A program made the position numbers and the translations under genes. Positions 35,589-44,115 of a DNA stretch of 64,000 nucleotides are shown here, piece by piece; within the stretch, counting starts at the first letter, position 1; every line of letters begins with the position of its first letter. A model generated the notes under the pieces. That model was not told the origin of the DNA, did not search any database, and was given only the letters and a program-made list of their open reading frames with translations. This DNA is from Oscillospiraceae bacterium. Lineage in GTDB: Bacteria; Bacillota; Clostridia; Oscillospirales; Acutalibacteraceae. The DNA lies in the NCBI GenBank assembly GCA_902792985.1, contig CADBBT010000003.1, positions 62,001 through 126,000 of the forward strand, given 5' to 3'.

Positions 35589-36614
35589 ATGAAACTGACA
35601 AAAAAACTGATGGCCGTTCTGCTCGCGGCGCTGATGATCGTCACCGTGATCCCGTTTGCGTTTGCGGCCACCTTCACCGGCACACTGGAAAACGGCGTGC
35701 TCACCGTTTCCGGCTCCGGTGCCATGGGCAGCTTTTCCGAAGGCGCACCCTGGGCGGAGTTTGCCAATGACACAACCTCCATCGTGATCTCCGACGGCAT
35801 CACCTCTGTCGGCGCCTATGCGTTCAAAAACTTCAAAAAAGCAACGAGCGTCACCCTGCCCGCCAGCGTGAAAGATATTGACGCTTACGCGTTTTTGAAC
35901 TGCGCGTCCCTGCAAAGCATTGTCCTGCCCGCTGAGATGACCGCGGTCAAGACCGGCACATTCAGCGGCTGCACATCGCTCGACGGCGTTATCATTCCCG
36001 AAAACGTGGCGGAGATCCAAAGCTACGCGTTCAACCACACCGGTCTGACAGAGATCGTGCTGCCGGCGGCTGTGACAAGCGTTGCGAAATTCGCGTTCAC
36101 AAACTGCGATTCGCTCAAGAAGATCACGATCAAAAACAACAAGTGCTCCATCGTCAGCGGTGCATTCCCGCCGCCGACCCCCTCCACTTCCGGCGAAGCG
36201 CCGATTACCTTCTATGCTGCCTACAGATCCAACGGCTACAACTTTGCCGTTGCCAACCAGTATGCCTATGAAGTGATCCCCGACGAGGACAAGGTGGACT
36301 ACGGCACTCCGGATACTGTGCAGGAAGTGGTCACCGTTTCCGAACAGACCCTCAAGGAAACCAAATTCGGCGCCTTCATCCGCCGTCTGCTTGAACTGCT
36401 CGGCATCGAAAAGAAAGAGCAGGCGCCCGAAACGGAAAACGGCACCGGTAGCGGTTCCGGCTCCGGCGGCGCTGAAAGCGAAAACAACAGCACCATGACC
36501 ATCACCGGCCCCGGCGCGGAAATCGGCAAGTTCCTGATGAAAACGTCGTTCGCAGACGTCATCCTGTCGCTGCGTGAGGCGCTGCAAGGTTTGCTTCCCT
36601 CCCTCAAAATCTGA
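35589..36614 (+). CDS. Secreted BspA-type leucine-rich repeat protein
   Basis: 341 residues with a signal peptide (MKLTKKLMAVLLAALMIVT) and about six LRR_5 repeats (about residues 55-190), for example FLNCASLQSIVLPAEMTAV and FSGCTSLDGVIIPENVAEI. A C-terminal region (about 200-341) contains TFYAAYRSNGYNFAVANQYA, an FIRRLLELLG helix, a Gly/Ser/Glu linker and a final hydrophobic helix (SLREALQGLLPSL). The C-terminal helix resembles the ends of other secreted proteins here. Own promoter; a hairpin that also overlaps the next promoter follows. Probable surface-binding protein. Confidence 0.82.
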   Translation: MKLTKKLMAVLLAALMIVTVIPFAFAATFTGTLENGVLTVSGSGAMGSFSEGAPWAEFANDTTSIVISDGITSVGAYAFKNFKKATSVTLPASVKDIDAYAFLNCASLQSIVLPAEMTAVKTGTFSGCTSLDGVIIPENVAEIQSYAFNHTGLTEIVLPAAVTSVAKFAFTNCDSLKKITIKNNKCSIVSGAFPPPTPSTSGEAPITFYAAYRSNGYNFAVANQYAYEVIPDEDKVDYGTPDTVQEVVTVSEQTLKETKFGAFIRRLLELLGIEKKEQAPETENGTGSGSGSGGAESENNSTMTITGPGAEIGKFLMKTSFADVILSLREALQGLLPSLKI

Positions 36615-36650
36615 CGCAACCGGCCGTTGCGGCCGAAAAAAATGAAATTG

Positions 36651-36693
36651 CAACGCCCGCTTGCTTGCCGCAACCGGGCGTTTGTGTTAGAAT
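36651..36693 (+). promoter_or_regulatory. Overlapping hairpin and promoter for the HTH-lipase
   Basis: AACGCCCG and CGGGCGTT form a hairpin (about 36652-36684), and TTGCCG (36665-36670), 17 bp, TAGAAT (36688-36693) form a promoter whose -35 lies in the hairpin loop. The weak T-tract makes the terminator role uncertain. Confidence 0.45.
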
Positions 36694-36720
36694 GGACACA
36701 GAATGAAAGGGGGACTTTCC

Positions 36721-38370
36721 ATGAACATCGCAGAGCGCATCGCATCGCTGCGCATTGCACACGGCCTGTCACAGGAGAGCTTTGCCGAAAAGCTCGGCGT
36801 CTCACGTCAGGCGGTTTCCAAATGGGAGACCGGCGCAAGCATTCCGGAAACAGATAAGATCCTTTTGATGAGCGAGCTGTTCGGCGTTTCCACCGACGCG
36901 CTCCTCAAGGGCGACGCACCCGCCGCGGAAGAAACCGCGCCTTTGCCGCCGCAGGCGGACGCTCCGCTGTTTTCGCTTGACGACACACCGCTGGAACCGG
37001 CGCTGCCGCAGGCGGAAGATGCGGATGAACCCGCGCAGCAGCAAAAGAAGAAAAAAGGCCGCCTTGCCGCAAAGATCGTTGCCGCGGTGCTGGTGCTCGC
37101 TCTGCTGGCAAGCGCCGTGCTGCTGCCGCTGCATTACGGCGGTATCAAAGAAGCCTGGTGGGCACTGTGCGGCGGCAAAGTGCAATACCCTTATGTGCTG
37201 GTCCACGGACTCGGCGGCTGGGGCGAAGACAGCGCACTGAACGAGCGTGCGCCCTACTGGGGCGCTTCGACCGGCTCGCTCCCGGAAAAACTGCGGCAGG
37301 CCGGCTACACGGTTGTCGCTCCGTCCGTCGGACCGGTCTCCAGCGCATGGGACCGTGCGTGCGAGCTGTATGCCCAGCTGACCGGTACCACAGTGGACTA
37401 TGGACAAGCGCACGCAGAAACACACGGTCACGCGCGCTTCGGGCGAAGCTATGACACGCCGCTCGTTGAAAACTGGGGTGCCAAAATCAACGGCGGTCAG
37501 CGCATCAAAATCAACCTTGTCGGCCATTCCTTCGGCGGCGCAACCGTGCGGCTGCTGACCTGGCTGCTGGAAAACGGCAGCGTCGAAGAGCAGGCCGCCA
37601 CCGGCGACGAGACCTCGCCGCTGTTCACCGGCGGCAAGGGCAACTGGGTGAGCAGCGTGACCGCGTTGTGTGCGCCGCACAACGGTTCGTCGCTGATCAC
37701 TGCAATGGATACGCTCGGCAGCATCGTCGGCATCGGTGATTCCTCGCAGCTTCTGGCGTACCTGGTCTTTTCTGCTGCGGGGCTGGCAACGCCCGTTGCG
37801 AGCACCTATGATTTCATGCTCGACCAGTTCGGCATCTCCGCAACGCAGGGCAGCATGAAAAGTGTTCGCAATGCGATCGCTGCGCTGACAGCCAAGGGCA
37901 ACGACCACGCAGGTTACGACCTTTCCCCCGACGGCGCAAAGGCGCTCAACGAACGCATCGGCACAGTGAAGGACGTCTACTACTTCTCCTTCCCCTACTG
38001 CACCACCCATGCGGGCACGCTTTTGCCGGTGCAGGTGCCGAACAGCGGCACGCTGCCGGTGCTGATCCCGACCGCCACCGCCATGGGCATGTTCCAGGGC
38101 AAGACAAAGGGCGGGCTTGAGATCGGCACGAACTGGCAGGAAAACGACGGTTTGGTGAGCGTGGTTTCCGCGCAGTATCCGTTTACGGAGCCAAGCAGCG
38201 CTTTCCCGTCCGATCCGTCCGACGGAAAAGCCTACGCCCACGGGGTGTGGTACGTTGCCGAAACACGCGAGGGCGACCACGGCACAGTGATCGGTCTGAA
38301 CGCCGACGCAAACGCAACGCTGCAGTTCTGGACAGCTTTGCTGCAACGCATCGACGCGCTGGCACGATAA
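36721..38370 (+). CDS. Membrane-anchored XRE-HTH protein fused to a family I.5 lipase
   Basis: 549 residues from ATG 36721 behind AAAGGGGG. Residues 1-60 are an XRE/Cro-C1 helix-turn-helix (GLSQESFAEKLGVSRQAVSKWE), which should be cytoplasmic. A charged Pro/Ala linker precedes a transmembrane helix (about 116-138). The rest is an extracytoplasmic lipase closely matching the Staphylococcus/Geobacillus family I.5 (GPVSSAWDRACELYAQLTG, HAETHGHARFGRSYDTPL). The triad appears intact: S270 in GHSFG, D400 in YDLSPDGAKAL, and H520 in GDHGTVIGL. The fusion of a DNA-binding domain to an external lipase through a membrane helix is unusual; it suggests sensing lipid or polymer outside and regulating inside, or DNA-tethered regulation of its own synthesis. 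Autoregulation is inference. Confidence 0.9.
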   Translation: MNIAERIASLRIAHGLSQESFAEKLGVSRQAVSKWETGASIPETDKILLMSELFGVSTDALLKGDAPAAEETAPLPPQADAPLFSLDDTPLEPALPQAEDADEPAQQQKKKKGRLAAKIVAAVLVLALLASAVLLPLHYGGIKEAWWALCGGKVQYPYVLVHGLGGWGEDSALNERAPYWGASTGSLPEKLRQAGYTVVAPSVGPVSSAWDRACELYAQLTGTTVDYGQAHAETHGHARFGRSYDTPLVENWGAKINGGQRIKINLVGHSFGGATVRLLTWLLENGSVEEQAATGDETSPLFTGGKGNWVSSVTALCAPHNGSSLITAMDTLGSIVGIGDSSQLLAYLVFSAAGLATPVASTYDFMLDQFGISATQGSMKSVRNAIAALTAKGNDHAGYDLSPDGAKALNERIGTVKDVYYFSFPYCTTHAGTLLPVQVPNSGTLPVLIPTATAMGMFQGKTKGGLEIGTNWQENDGLVSVVSAQYPFTEPSSAFPSDPSDGKAYAHGVWYVAETREGDHGTVIGLNADANATLQFWTALLQRIDALAR

Positions 38371-38378
38371 GCTGCTTG

Positions 38379-38495
38379 TTAAGTACCCGCTGATTCACTC
38401 GGTGCGTGAAGATTGGCGAGGAAATTTTTCGTCAGATGTAACAGAAATCGCGCAGCAAACCTGACGGTTTGTAAGAGATTTCTGTGCAAAATGAC
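38379..38495. repeat. MITE-like element, right end truncated (copy 1)
   Basis: Starts TTAAGTACCCGCTGATTCAC and matches the copy at 40745-40911 nearly base for base up to GCAAAATGAC, then diverges. It sits 8 nt after the HTH-lipase stop and before the convergent gene's stop at 38507. Confidence 0.8.
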
Positions 38496-38506
38496 AGTTC
38501 TCACGA

Positions 38507-39673
38507 TCAGGACAGCGACATCAGCCAGTCCAGATTCAGATAGCCGTAGTTCTTCGGGATCGTAAACAGGCTGTCCGGCACATCGGTCGTAAACTTGGAG
38601 ATATAGACCGACTCCACGCTGCCGTCGGGGTTGATCGTGTCGATCTGCACCAGCTTGTCGCCGTCAAAGTAATAGCGCACCTGGGTGCCGTCACTGTTCA
38701 TCGTGCTCTCACAATTGTAGGTTTTGCCGTTCATTTTGACCGTGCTCTGCTTGACCGGCTGACCGAGCTCCTGCACAAAACCCTTCGTCATCTCGCTCAG
38801 ATCCAGACTTTCACCGTCGAGCATCTCCTCCGTCAGTTCCGTGTACTTTTTCAAAGAGGGAATCAGAATATAAGTTTTTCCGCTCTTTGCCTGATGGATC
38901 ATGCGCGCACGGATCGAACCGAGCGTTGTGTCGATGGAAACATTGCCGTTTTTCGCCGCCACCGTGATCGGCTTGTTGCCCAGCTCCTTGTCGTTGGTCG
39001 TGAAGGTCATCAGATAGGTGCCGTTCAAAAACGCCTTCTCATATTTATCGATGCGGTTGCCTGCTTTGCCTGCCGCAGTCTTTGCCTTGAGCAGCGCGGA
39101 ATAGGCGCCCCAGAAGTTCTTGCCGTTCACTTTTGTAAACGCGCGCACAGCGAAGAGATATGTGGTGGACGCTTTGAGATTTTTGACCGTTGCGCTCGTG
39201 CCTTTGACGACCTTGACGCGCGTGTAGGTCTTTGCGCTCTTGTTATAGGTGTAAACCGCGTAGCCGTCCGCGCCCTTCACAGCCTTCCAGGTCAGCTTGG
39301 CGGCCGTCTTGGTCAGCTTGGCGGCGGTCAGCCCCTTCACCTTGGCGGGCACGATCTTGAATTTCACAGTTTTCGCACCGGTATAGGCGCTGTTCTTTTT
39401 GGCGGTCACAGTCACGCTTGCGGTGCCGATCTTCTTGTTGTTCGCGTAGGTGAGCGTGTAATCTGTGCCCTTTTTGAGCGTGGTTTTGCCGACCTTGACG
39501 GTCACGGCAGGCTTTTGGGCTTTGCCGGTGTAGGAGACGGCGGACACGACCGCGACCGTGGCTTTGGCAAGGCTCTTTTTCCCTGCGGCAAATGCGGCAA
39601 CGCTCAGGCTGGAAAGCAGCAGCATTGCGCAAAGCAGCGCCGCGAGGGTGCGTTTTGCGGTTTGGTTTTTCAT
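38507..39673 (-). CDS. Secreted Ig-like/FN3 protein sharing the C-terminal beta domain of the 32.5-kb protein
   Basis: 388 residues, signal peptide at 1-30 (TLAALLCAMLLLSSLSVAA). An Ig-like module (VSYTGKAQKPAVTVKVGKTT and AYTGAKTVKFKIVPA, about 40-115) leads to an FN3-like domain (about 118-205, ending FWGAYSALLKAK). The C-terminal part (about 215-388; NGTYLMTFTTNDKEL, ITVAAKNGNVSIDTT, YYFDGDKLVQIDTI, PDSLFTIP) matches the end of the 32.5-kb protein, so this domain is a shared module. A LolA/LppX-like fold is a guess from the strand pattern. No wall-sorting motif. Start follows AAAAGGAGGAGTTTTC. Confidence 0.8.
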   Translation of the reverse strand: MKNQTAKRTLAALLCAMLLLSSLSVAAFAAGKKSLAKATVAVVSAVSYTGKAQKPAVTVKVGKTTLKKGTDYTLTYANNKKIGTASVTVTAKKNSAYTGAKTVKFKIVPAKVKGLTAAKLTKTAAKLTWKAVKGADGYAVYTYNKSAKTYTRVKVVKGTSATVKNLKASTTYLFAVRAFTKVNGKNFWGAYSALLKAKTAAGKAGNRIDKYEKAFLNGTYLMTFTTNDKELGNKPITVAAKNGNVSIDTTLGSIRARMIHQAKSGKTYILIPSLKKYTELTEEMLDGESLDLSEMTKGFVQELGQPVKQSTVKMNGKTYNCESTMNSDGTQVRYYFDGDKLVQIDTINPDGSVESVYISKFTTDVPDSLFTIPKNYGYLNLDWLMSLS

Positions 39674-39778
39674 GAAAACTCCTCCTTTTGATTTCGGACG
39701 GTCTTCTTGAGCCGTCCTTTGTACCCATTATAGCGAAACATCATGGCGCAGGTGTGACGCGTCTGTAAAAAGATTCTT

Positions 39779-40714
39779 TCAATTTTCTGAAGAAAACCGC
39801 CGCAGCGCTTCATATTCCGCCTGCGTGATCTCCACGGCGTGTCCGTGCTTGAACCCGTACGGAAAAGAAAACTGTGCGTCTGCGCGTTCAAACGCGGCGT
39901 TGCCGGCAGCAGGCGAAACAAAGGGCACATAACCCATTTTTTCTTTTTCACAGCCGAAAAAGTCGAGCATCAGACACCAGCGCCCGTCCGGAAGCACCAG
40001 CGTCGTCGGGGCCTCATAGGATCCGGGCTGTGCCATTGCCTGCATAATGGCGGTAAAGTCGTCGTCATCCGTATAGGGACCGTAAAGCGATTTGGATGTG
40101 GCGTGCATCACGCCGGAGGGGTGATTGCTGTTTTTATAAAACAGGTGATAGGTGTCGCCGTGCTTGACAAGGTGAGAATCGAGGATCTCCGTCGGGCGGT
40201 CAAAAAACAGCTTCGGCCGGGTGAAGGTTTTGAAGTCCTTCGTCTCGCAGGCATAGATCGACATGTGCTCAAACGCTGTTTCGCGCACCGTGGCGCTCCA
40301 GTGCAGCAGATAGGTCTGCGTGTCTTCGTCAAAGAACACCTCCGGCGCCCACAGACAGCCGAAATCGTCGCGGCCGAGGAACAGCAGTTCCTGCGGCGAA
40401 AAATGCAGCAGATCGTCGCTGCGCCAAAGGGACAGGAACTTGCTGCCCTCATGGTTGAGCTTGCGCCAGTCCACACGGTATTGGTCGTCCATATAGCGCA
40501 CGATGCACGCGTCGGTCGCAACCAGCACAAAGCCGCCCGTGTGCAGGCGCACAAGCTCGATATCACGGCAGCCGAGCTCGCCCGTTGTGCAGGTCAAAAC
40601 CGGTTTTCCGCCGTTGACGCGCTCCCAGTCGGTGCCGTTTTCGCTGATTGCAAAATGCACCTGTTCGCCGTCGATGGTCAGTTTTTCCCGAAAATGAACG
40701 AATAAATAAGGCAT
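39779..40714 (-). CDS. GH43-like glycosidase, intracellular
   Basis: 311 residues without a signal peptide. The five-bladed beta-propeller pattern of GH43/GH62-type enzymes is visible: YLFVHFREKLT, HFAISENGTDW, LWAPEVFFDEDTQTYLLHWS with the modulating Asp region, DSHLVKHGDTYHLFYKN, and GSYEAPTTLVL with the acid Glu. Members cleave arabinose- or xylose-containing polymers and oligosaccharides. It likely acts on imported oligosaccharides; the MFS transporter coupled to an LRR protein lies about 1.4 kb upstream on the same strand. Subfamily and substrate are not determinable by eye. Confidence 0.75.
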   Translation of the reverse strand: MPYLFVHFREKLTIDGEQVHFAISENGTDWERVNGGKPVLTCTTGELGCRDIELVRLHTGGFVLVATDACIVRYMDDQYRVDWRKLNHEGSKFLSLWRSDDLLHFSPQELLFLGRDDFGCLWAPEVFFDEDTQTYLLHWSATVRETAFEHMSIYACETKDFKTFTRPKLFFDRPTEILDSHLVKHGDTYHLFYKNSNHPSGVMHATSKSLYGPYTDDDDFTAIMQAMAQPGSYEAPTTLVLPDGRWCLMLDFFGCEKEKMGYVPFVSPAAGNAAFERADAQFSFPYGFKHGHAVEITQAEYEALRRFSSEN

Positions 40715-40744
40715 AAGTCTCCTCAGCTTTCCGGCTGTGTGCCA

Positions 40745-40911
40745 TTAAGTACCCGCTGATTCACTCGGTGTGTAAAGATTGGCGAGGAAATTTTTCGTCA
40801 GATGCAACAGAAATCACGCAGACAACCTTCCGGTTTTCAAGAGATTTCTGTGCAAAATGACGGATAATTTACCGTCAAGATTTGCATATCCGAGTGAATC
40901 AGTGGGTACTA
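40745..40911. repeat. MITE-like element with 20-bp terminal inverted repeats (copy 2)
   Basis: Left end GTACCCGCTGATTCACTCGG (40749-40768) and right end CCGAGTGAATCAGTGGGTAC (40890-40909) are inverted repeats with one mismatch. An inner inverted repeat pairs GTCAGATGCAACAGAAATC with GATTTCTGTGCAAAATGAC. The TAG stop of the LRR gene (40909-40911) lies at the right boundary. Confidence 0.85.
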
Positions 40912-42138
40912 AAGGATCGCGGGCGGGTTCTCGCGTTCGGCGCCGTAGCGCACGGGAACATTCTTCGGCAACAGTCCGCCGGCCATCTGCGGGCGCCACT
41001 GATCGCCGAGCGCTGTCTGCGCACGGAAGGCGTCCTCCCCCAGCGCAGTGTGGATCTCAGTAATCCCCTTCATCTCACCGTCCTGCTTGTAGCAGGTGTC
41101 CCAAAACGCGTGGTGGCCGATGAAGGTCACTGCTGCGGGAAGATACAGATAAGACAGCGCCTGATCGCCGGTAAACGCGTCGGAGCCGATGGTTTCCAGC
41201 CCTTCCGGCAGGGAGGGATAGACCCCTTGCAGCTTGTCGGGCGCGCCGGGAGCGGGTTCCCCTTCTTTGCCGGTATAGGTGCAGATGGTTTCCAGCGACG
41301 TGCACTTGAACAGCGCCATGGTCTCGATCTCACGCAGTCCCTCCGGCAGATACAGCGTCGTGATGTTCGCATAATTGAGCGCCGTCGCGCCGATGACCTT
41401 GACCGTTGCGGGCAAAACATAGGTACGCACGTCACGGTTATACTGTTCGAAAAACGCCGCGTCATAGGTCTCGGTCGGGCCCCAAAGCTCGGTCACGGGC
41501 TTGCCGCTGTCATCTTTAAGGTCTGTGTAGCCGTATTTTTCGCGCAGATACTGGTCGCGGTCGATCGGGCAGCACACCACGCGTGTGCGGTCTTTCGTAT
41601 ACAAAACGCCGTCAATGTCGCAATACGCCGGGTTTTCCGGATCGACTTTGATCGTCTGCAGCGCCCAGCAGCTATAAAACGCCGTGGGGGAAATGTCGGT
41701 CACGGTTTTGCCGACCGTCACCGCAGTGAGCTTTTCGTCGCAGTTGAATGCAAAATCGCGGATCGCCGAAACAGGTGTCTGCCCATCGTCTGCAACATCG
41801 ATCGCCAGCTCTTTCATTGAGCCGTTGTTGGAAAACTTGACAAGCGCGGCGGTGCCGTCGTCCAACGGCTCAAAAGTATACAGTTCGCTGTGAACGGCGC
41901 GCAGGCTGAAGAAGATCGCAAGTCCGATCGCTACGAGCAGCACAAGCACAACGGTGATTTTCTTGCGGCGATAGTTTTTGATGGGTTTTCCGATGCGCGG
42001 GCTTTGCAGACCGTCGATCTGATAAGTCCAGATCTCATCCTCGGGAATGTTAAGCGTATAGGGCGCCGCCTGCGCGGCCTCTTCTTTGGCCTCCTGCGCC
42101 AAAAAATCGTCCTTTTCCTTTGTCTTCTTTTCGCTCAT
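40909..42138 (-). CDS. Membrane-anchored LRR protein translationally coupled to an MFS transporter
   Basis: 409 residues. A long charged cytoplasmic N-terminus (MSEKKTKEKDDFLAQEAKEE) precedes one transmembrane helix (about 60-83, KITVVLVLLVAIGLAIFF); the rest, extracytoplasmic, contains BspA-type LRRs (AFNCDEKLTAVTVGKTVTDI, ALFKCTSLETICTYTG) with a final GITEIHTALGEDAF. Its start codon overlaps the stop of the upstream MFS gene (ATGA), so the two are co-translated and probably work together, for example as a substrate-binding or sensing partner of the transporter. Its stop lies at the edge of a MITE-like element, so its C-terminus may have been changed by the insertion. Confidence 0.82.
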   Translation of the reverse strand: MSEKKTKEKDDFLAQEAKEEAAQAAPYTLNIPEDEIWTYQIDGLQSPRIGKPIKNYRRKKITVVLVLLVAIGLAIFFSLRAVHSELYTFEPLDDGTAALVKFSNNGSMKELAIDVADDGQTPVSAIRDFAFNCDEKLTAVTVGKTVTDISPTAFYSCWALQTIKVDPENPAYCDIDGVLYTKDRTRVVCCPIDRDQYLREKYGYTDLKDDSGKPVTELWGPTETYDAAFFEQYNRDVRTYVLPATVKVIGATALNYANITTLYLPEGLREIETMALFKCTSLETICTYTGKEGEPAPGAPDKLQGVYPSLPEGLETIGSDAFTGDQALSYLYLPAAVTFIGHHAFWDTCYKQDGEMKGITEIHTALGEDAFRAQTALGDQWRPQMAGGLLPKNVPVRYGAERENPPAIL

Positions 42139-43943
42139 GCTTGCACCTCCTGGGTTTCAGCTTCTTCGCCTGCCGGCAGGGGCGCTTCCTCGTCCGTTTC
42201 CGCTTCCATCTGCCGCCGGGTGACTTCTTCACGCCGGCGCAGCACTTCCATGACCTTAAACTGCTTGTCGTCGGTGTAATCCCAAAGAAGGTACGGCAGC
42301 GTCATCAGCAGATAGCCTACAATGTCGATGAGGATGGGGATCACGATGATCTTTGCGCGCGCCGGATCATAGAACAGCACGTCCCAGTTGCTGTTGAAGC
42401 CGAAGCGCAGCAGCAGCAGCGGAATGATCAGGCCGATGAACGAGGTGATCGGGCCGGTGAACCAGCCGAACACGCCGGAAAAATTCTCCAGCCGCTCGCC
42501 GGAAAGATACATCTGATAGTCGTTGATACGCACATCCATATCGCGCTGCGCGGTGATGGGTACGGTTTTGCACATCTCCATCAGGAACAGCGTCACCACA
42601 CAGATCGCGCCGCAAAGCGTGACGTGCTCTTTGCAAAGCAGAATAGACAGCACGATGATGCTGTTGCCGAGCGCGCAGGAAAGCTGATAAAAGATCTGCA
42701 GCTGCTTATAGGAAAAACGTTTGAGGAAGTAAGGGGAAAGCAGATCGGGCGGCGTGCCGGCAAACTGCACAATCATGACGATCAGGCTGTAAAGCAGACC
42801 GCTCAGCCGGAAGGTGTAAAGATAAAGGATCGTTGTAAACGCGAGCATGCCGTTGCCCAGGGAATCGAACAGGCCGACGACTGTGTTGATCCATTTGTAT
42901 TTGTTGCTCATCACGCCGAACATGCCGTCCCAGAATTTGATTTCGACCTTCTTTTCCAGCGGCGGCTGGGGAATGCGTTCCTTGACGCGGCCGGCAAAGC
43001 GCATGGTCAGCGCAACGGCCACGGTAAAGGTGATCGGAATGATGTAGCGGAACAGGTTGATGTCTGCCCATTTATAGCGCAGCATGCCGATAAAGATCGG
43101 CAGCACCAGCGCAAGGATGGAGTTGAACAGATGGGAGATCTTGATCGGATAGGATCGAACCAGAATACGCTCGCGCACGTTCGGGCTGATGTTCATCGCC
43201 ACCGTCTCCATCTGCACGGGCACATTCGTTGCAAAGCCGAACATCCCGTAGATGGCAAACAGAAGGTTCGCCACCCAAACGCGGGTCACAACGTCGGGGA
43301 TGTTGTAAAACGGCAGCCAGCCGATCAGAAAGACCATGATGCACTTCGGCACCGCATCGCAGTACAGGCTGTATTTATAGCGGCCGAACTTCGGGATCAG
43401 CCGCTTGCGCCAAAAGATGTTGCGCAAACCGACATAGCCGTTGAAGAAGATGTGCGTGCCGAGGATCTTGAACGCCGAAGCGCAGCTCACGCCCTCCAGC
43501 CCGTTCATAAAGGTGACGAACCGCCCGCTCTGGTCAAACAGCAGCGACCAGTCGAGGATGATCATCGAAAGGCCGACGACCACCAGCAGCAGATAGATCC
43601 CGTTGAGTTTTCGCTCCGTCTTTTTCGGCAAAAAGCCAAGGTTGTCGCACACAAACCACCAGATCAGCGTCCAGATATAGCCCAGCGGCATATTGATGAT
43701 ATTGATGATCGAAAATGTGAGATACGGCAGCTTATAGTGGTACATCATCAGGTAGCACGAAGCGGCAAACGCGATGTATTCCAGCGTTTTTGTGCCCGCA
43801 TAGTTGCTGCCGACCGAAACCACAACGTCCTTATACTCTTTATAAGGCACATACTTCCCCGGCGCCGGAGTGTTCCAGTGGGTCCGGATCTCGTGCAGCA
43901 GCCCCTTGACCTTGCCGCCGAAGCCGCTTTTGTTTTCTTCCAT
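42135..43943 (-). CDS. MFS-type transporter (large)
   Basis: 602 residues from ATG 43943 behind GGAAGGAAACG. About 12-14 predicted helices with motifs such as YKEYKDVVVSVGSNYAGTKT and LFDSLGNGMLAFTTILYLY, resembling GPH/MFS_2-like sugar transporters, plus a hydrophilic C-terminal extension (RRREEVTRRQMEAETDEE) rich in Glu. Substrate unknown; neighbouring GH43 and GH30 genes make a glycan fragment plausible. It is the first gene of a two-gene unit with the LRR protein (4-bp overlap). The terminator at 44062-44089 belongs to the gene upstream of it. Confidence 0.85.
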   Translation of the reverse strand: MEENKSGFGGKVKGLLHEIRTHWNTPAPGKYVPYKEYKDVVVSVGSNYAGTKTLEYIAFAASCYLMMYHYKLPYLTFSIINIINMPLGYIWTLIWWFVCDNLGFLPKKTERKLNGIYLLLVVVGLSMIILDWSLLFDQSGRFVTFMNGLEGVSCASAFKILGTHIFFNGYVGLRNIFWRKRLIPKFGRYKYSLYCDAVPKCIMVFLIGWLPFYNIPDVVTRVWVANLLFAIYGMFGFATNVPVQMETVAMNISPNVRERILVRSYPIKISHLFNSILALVLPIFIGMLRYKWADINLFRYIIPITFTVAVALTMRFAGRVKERIPQPPLEKKVEIKFWDGMFGVMSNKYKWINTVVGLFDSLGNGMLAFTTILYLYTFRLSGLLYSLIVMIVQFAGTPPDLLSPYFLKRFSYKQLQIFYQLSCALGNSIIVLSILLCKEHVTLCGAICVVTLFLMEMCKTVPITAQRDMDVRINDYQMYLSGERLENFSGVFGWFTGPITSFIGLIIPLLLLRFGFNSNWDVLFYDPARAKIIVIPILIDIVGYLLMTLPYLLWDYTDDKQFKVMEVLRRREEVTRRQMEAETDEEAPLPAGEEAETQEVQA

Positions 43944-44061
43944 TGCAGCGTTTCCTTCCTTCGATTGTTTGTTTTCAACAGAATCAGAGAAGATTCTATG
44001 AATACTATAGAGGATATTGACCAAATTGTCAAGCGAAAGAGACGGAAAACAAAAGTCTTCT

Positions 44062-44089
44062 GAAAAAGAAAAACGACCCGGATGGATCG
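44062..44089 (-). terminator. Intrinsic terminator after the pectate-lyase-like gene
   Basis: Minus strand CGATCC-ATC-CGGGTCG stem followed by TTTTTC. The same hairpin occurs near 45.54 and 45.76 kb. Confidence 0.7.
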
Positions 44090-44115
44090 TTTTCCCTTAA
44101 AACAGTATTTCGCTG

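Noticed and set aside
42120-44063. Open frame of 647 codons antisense to the MFS gene
   Set aside because: His/Asp/Gln-rich shadow typical of the complement of membrane-protein codons.
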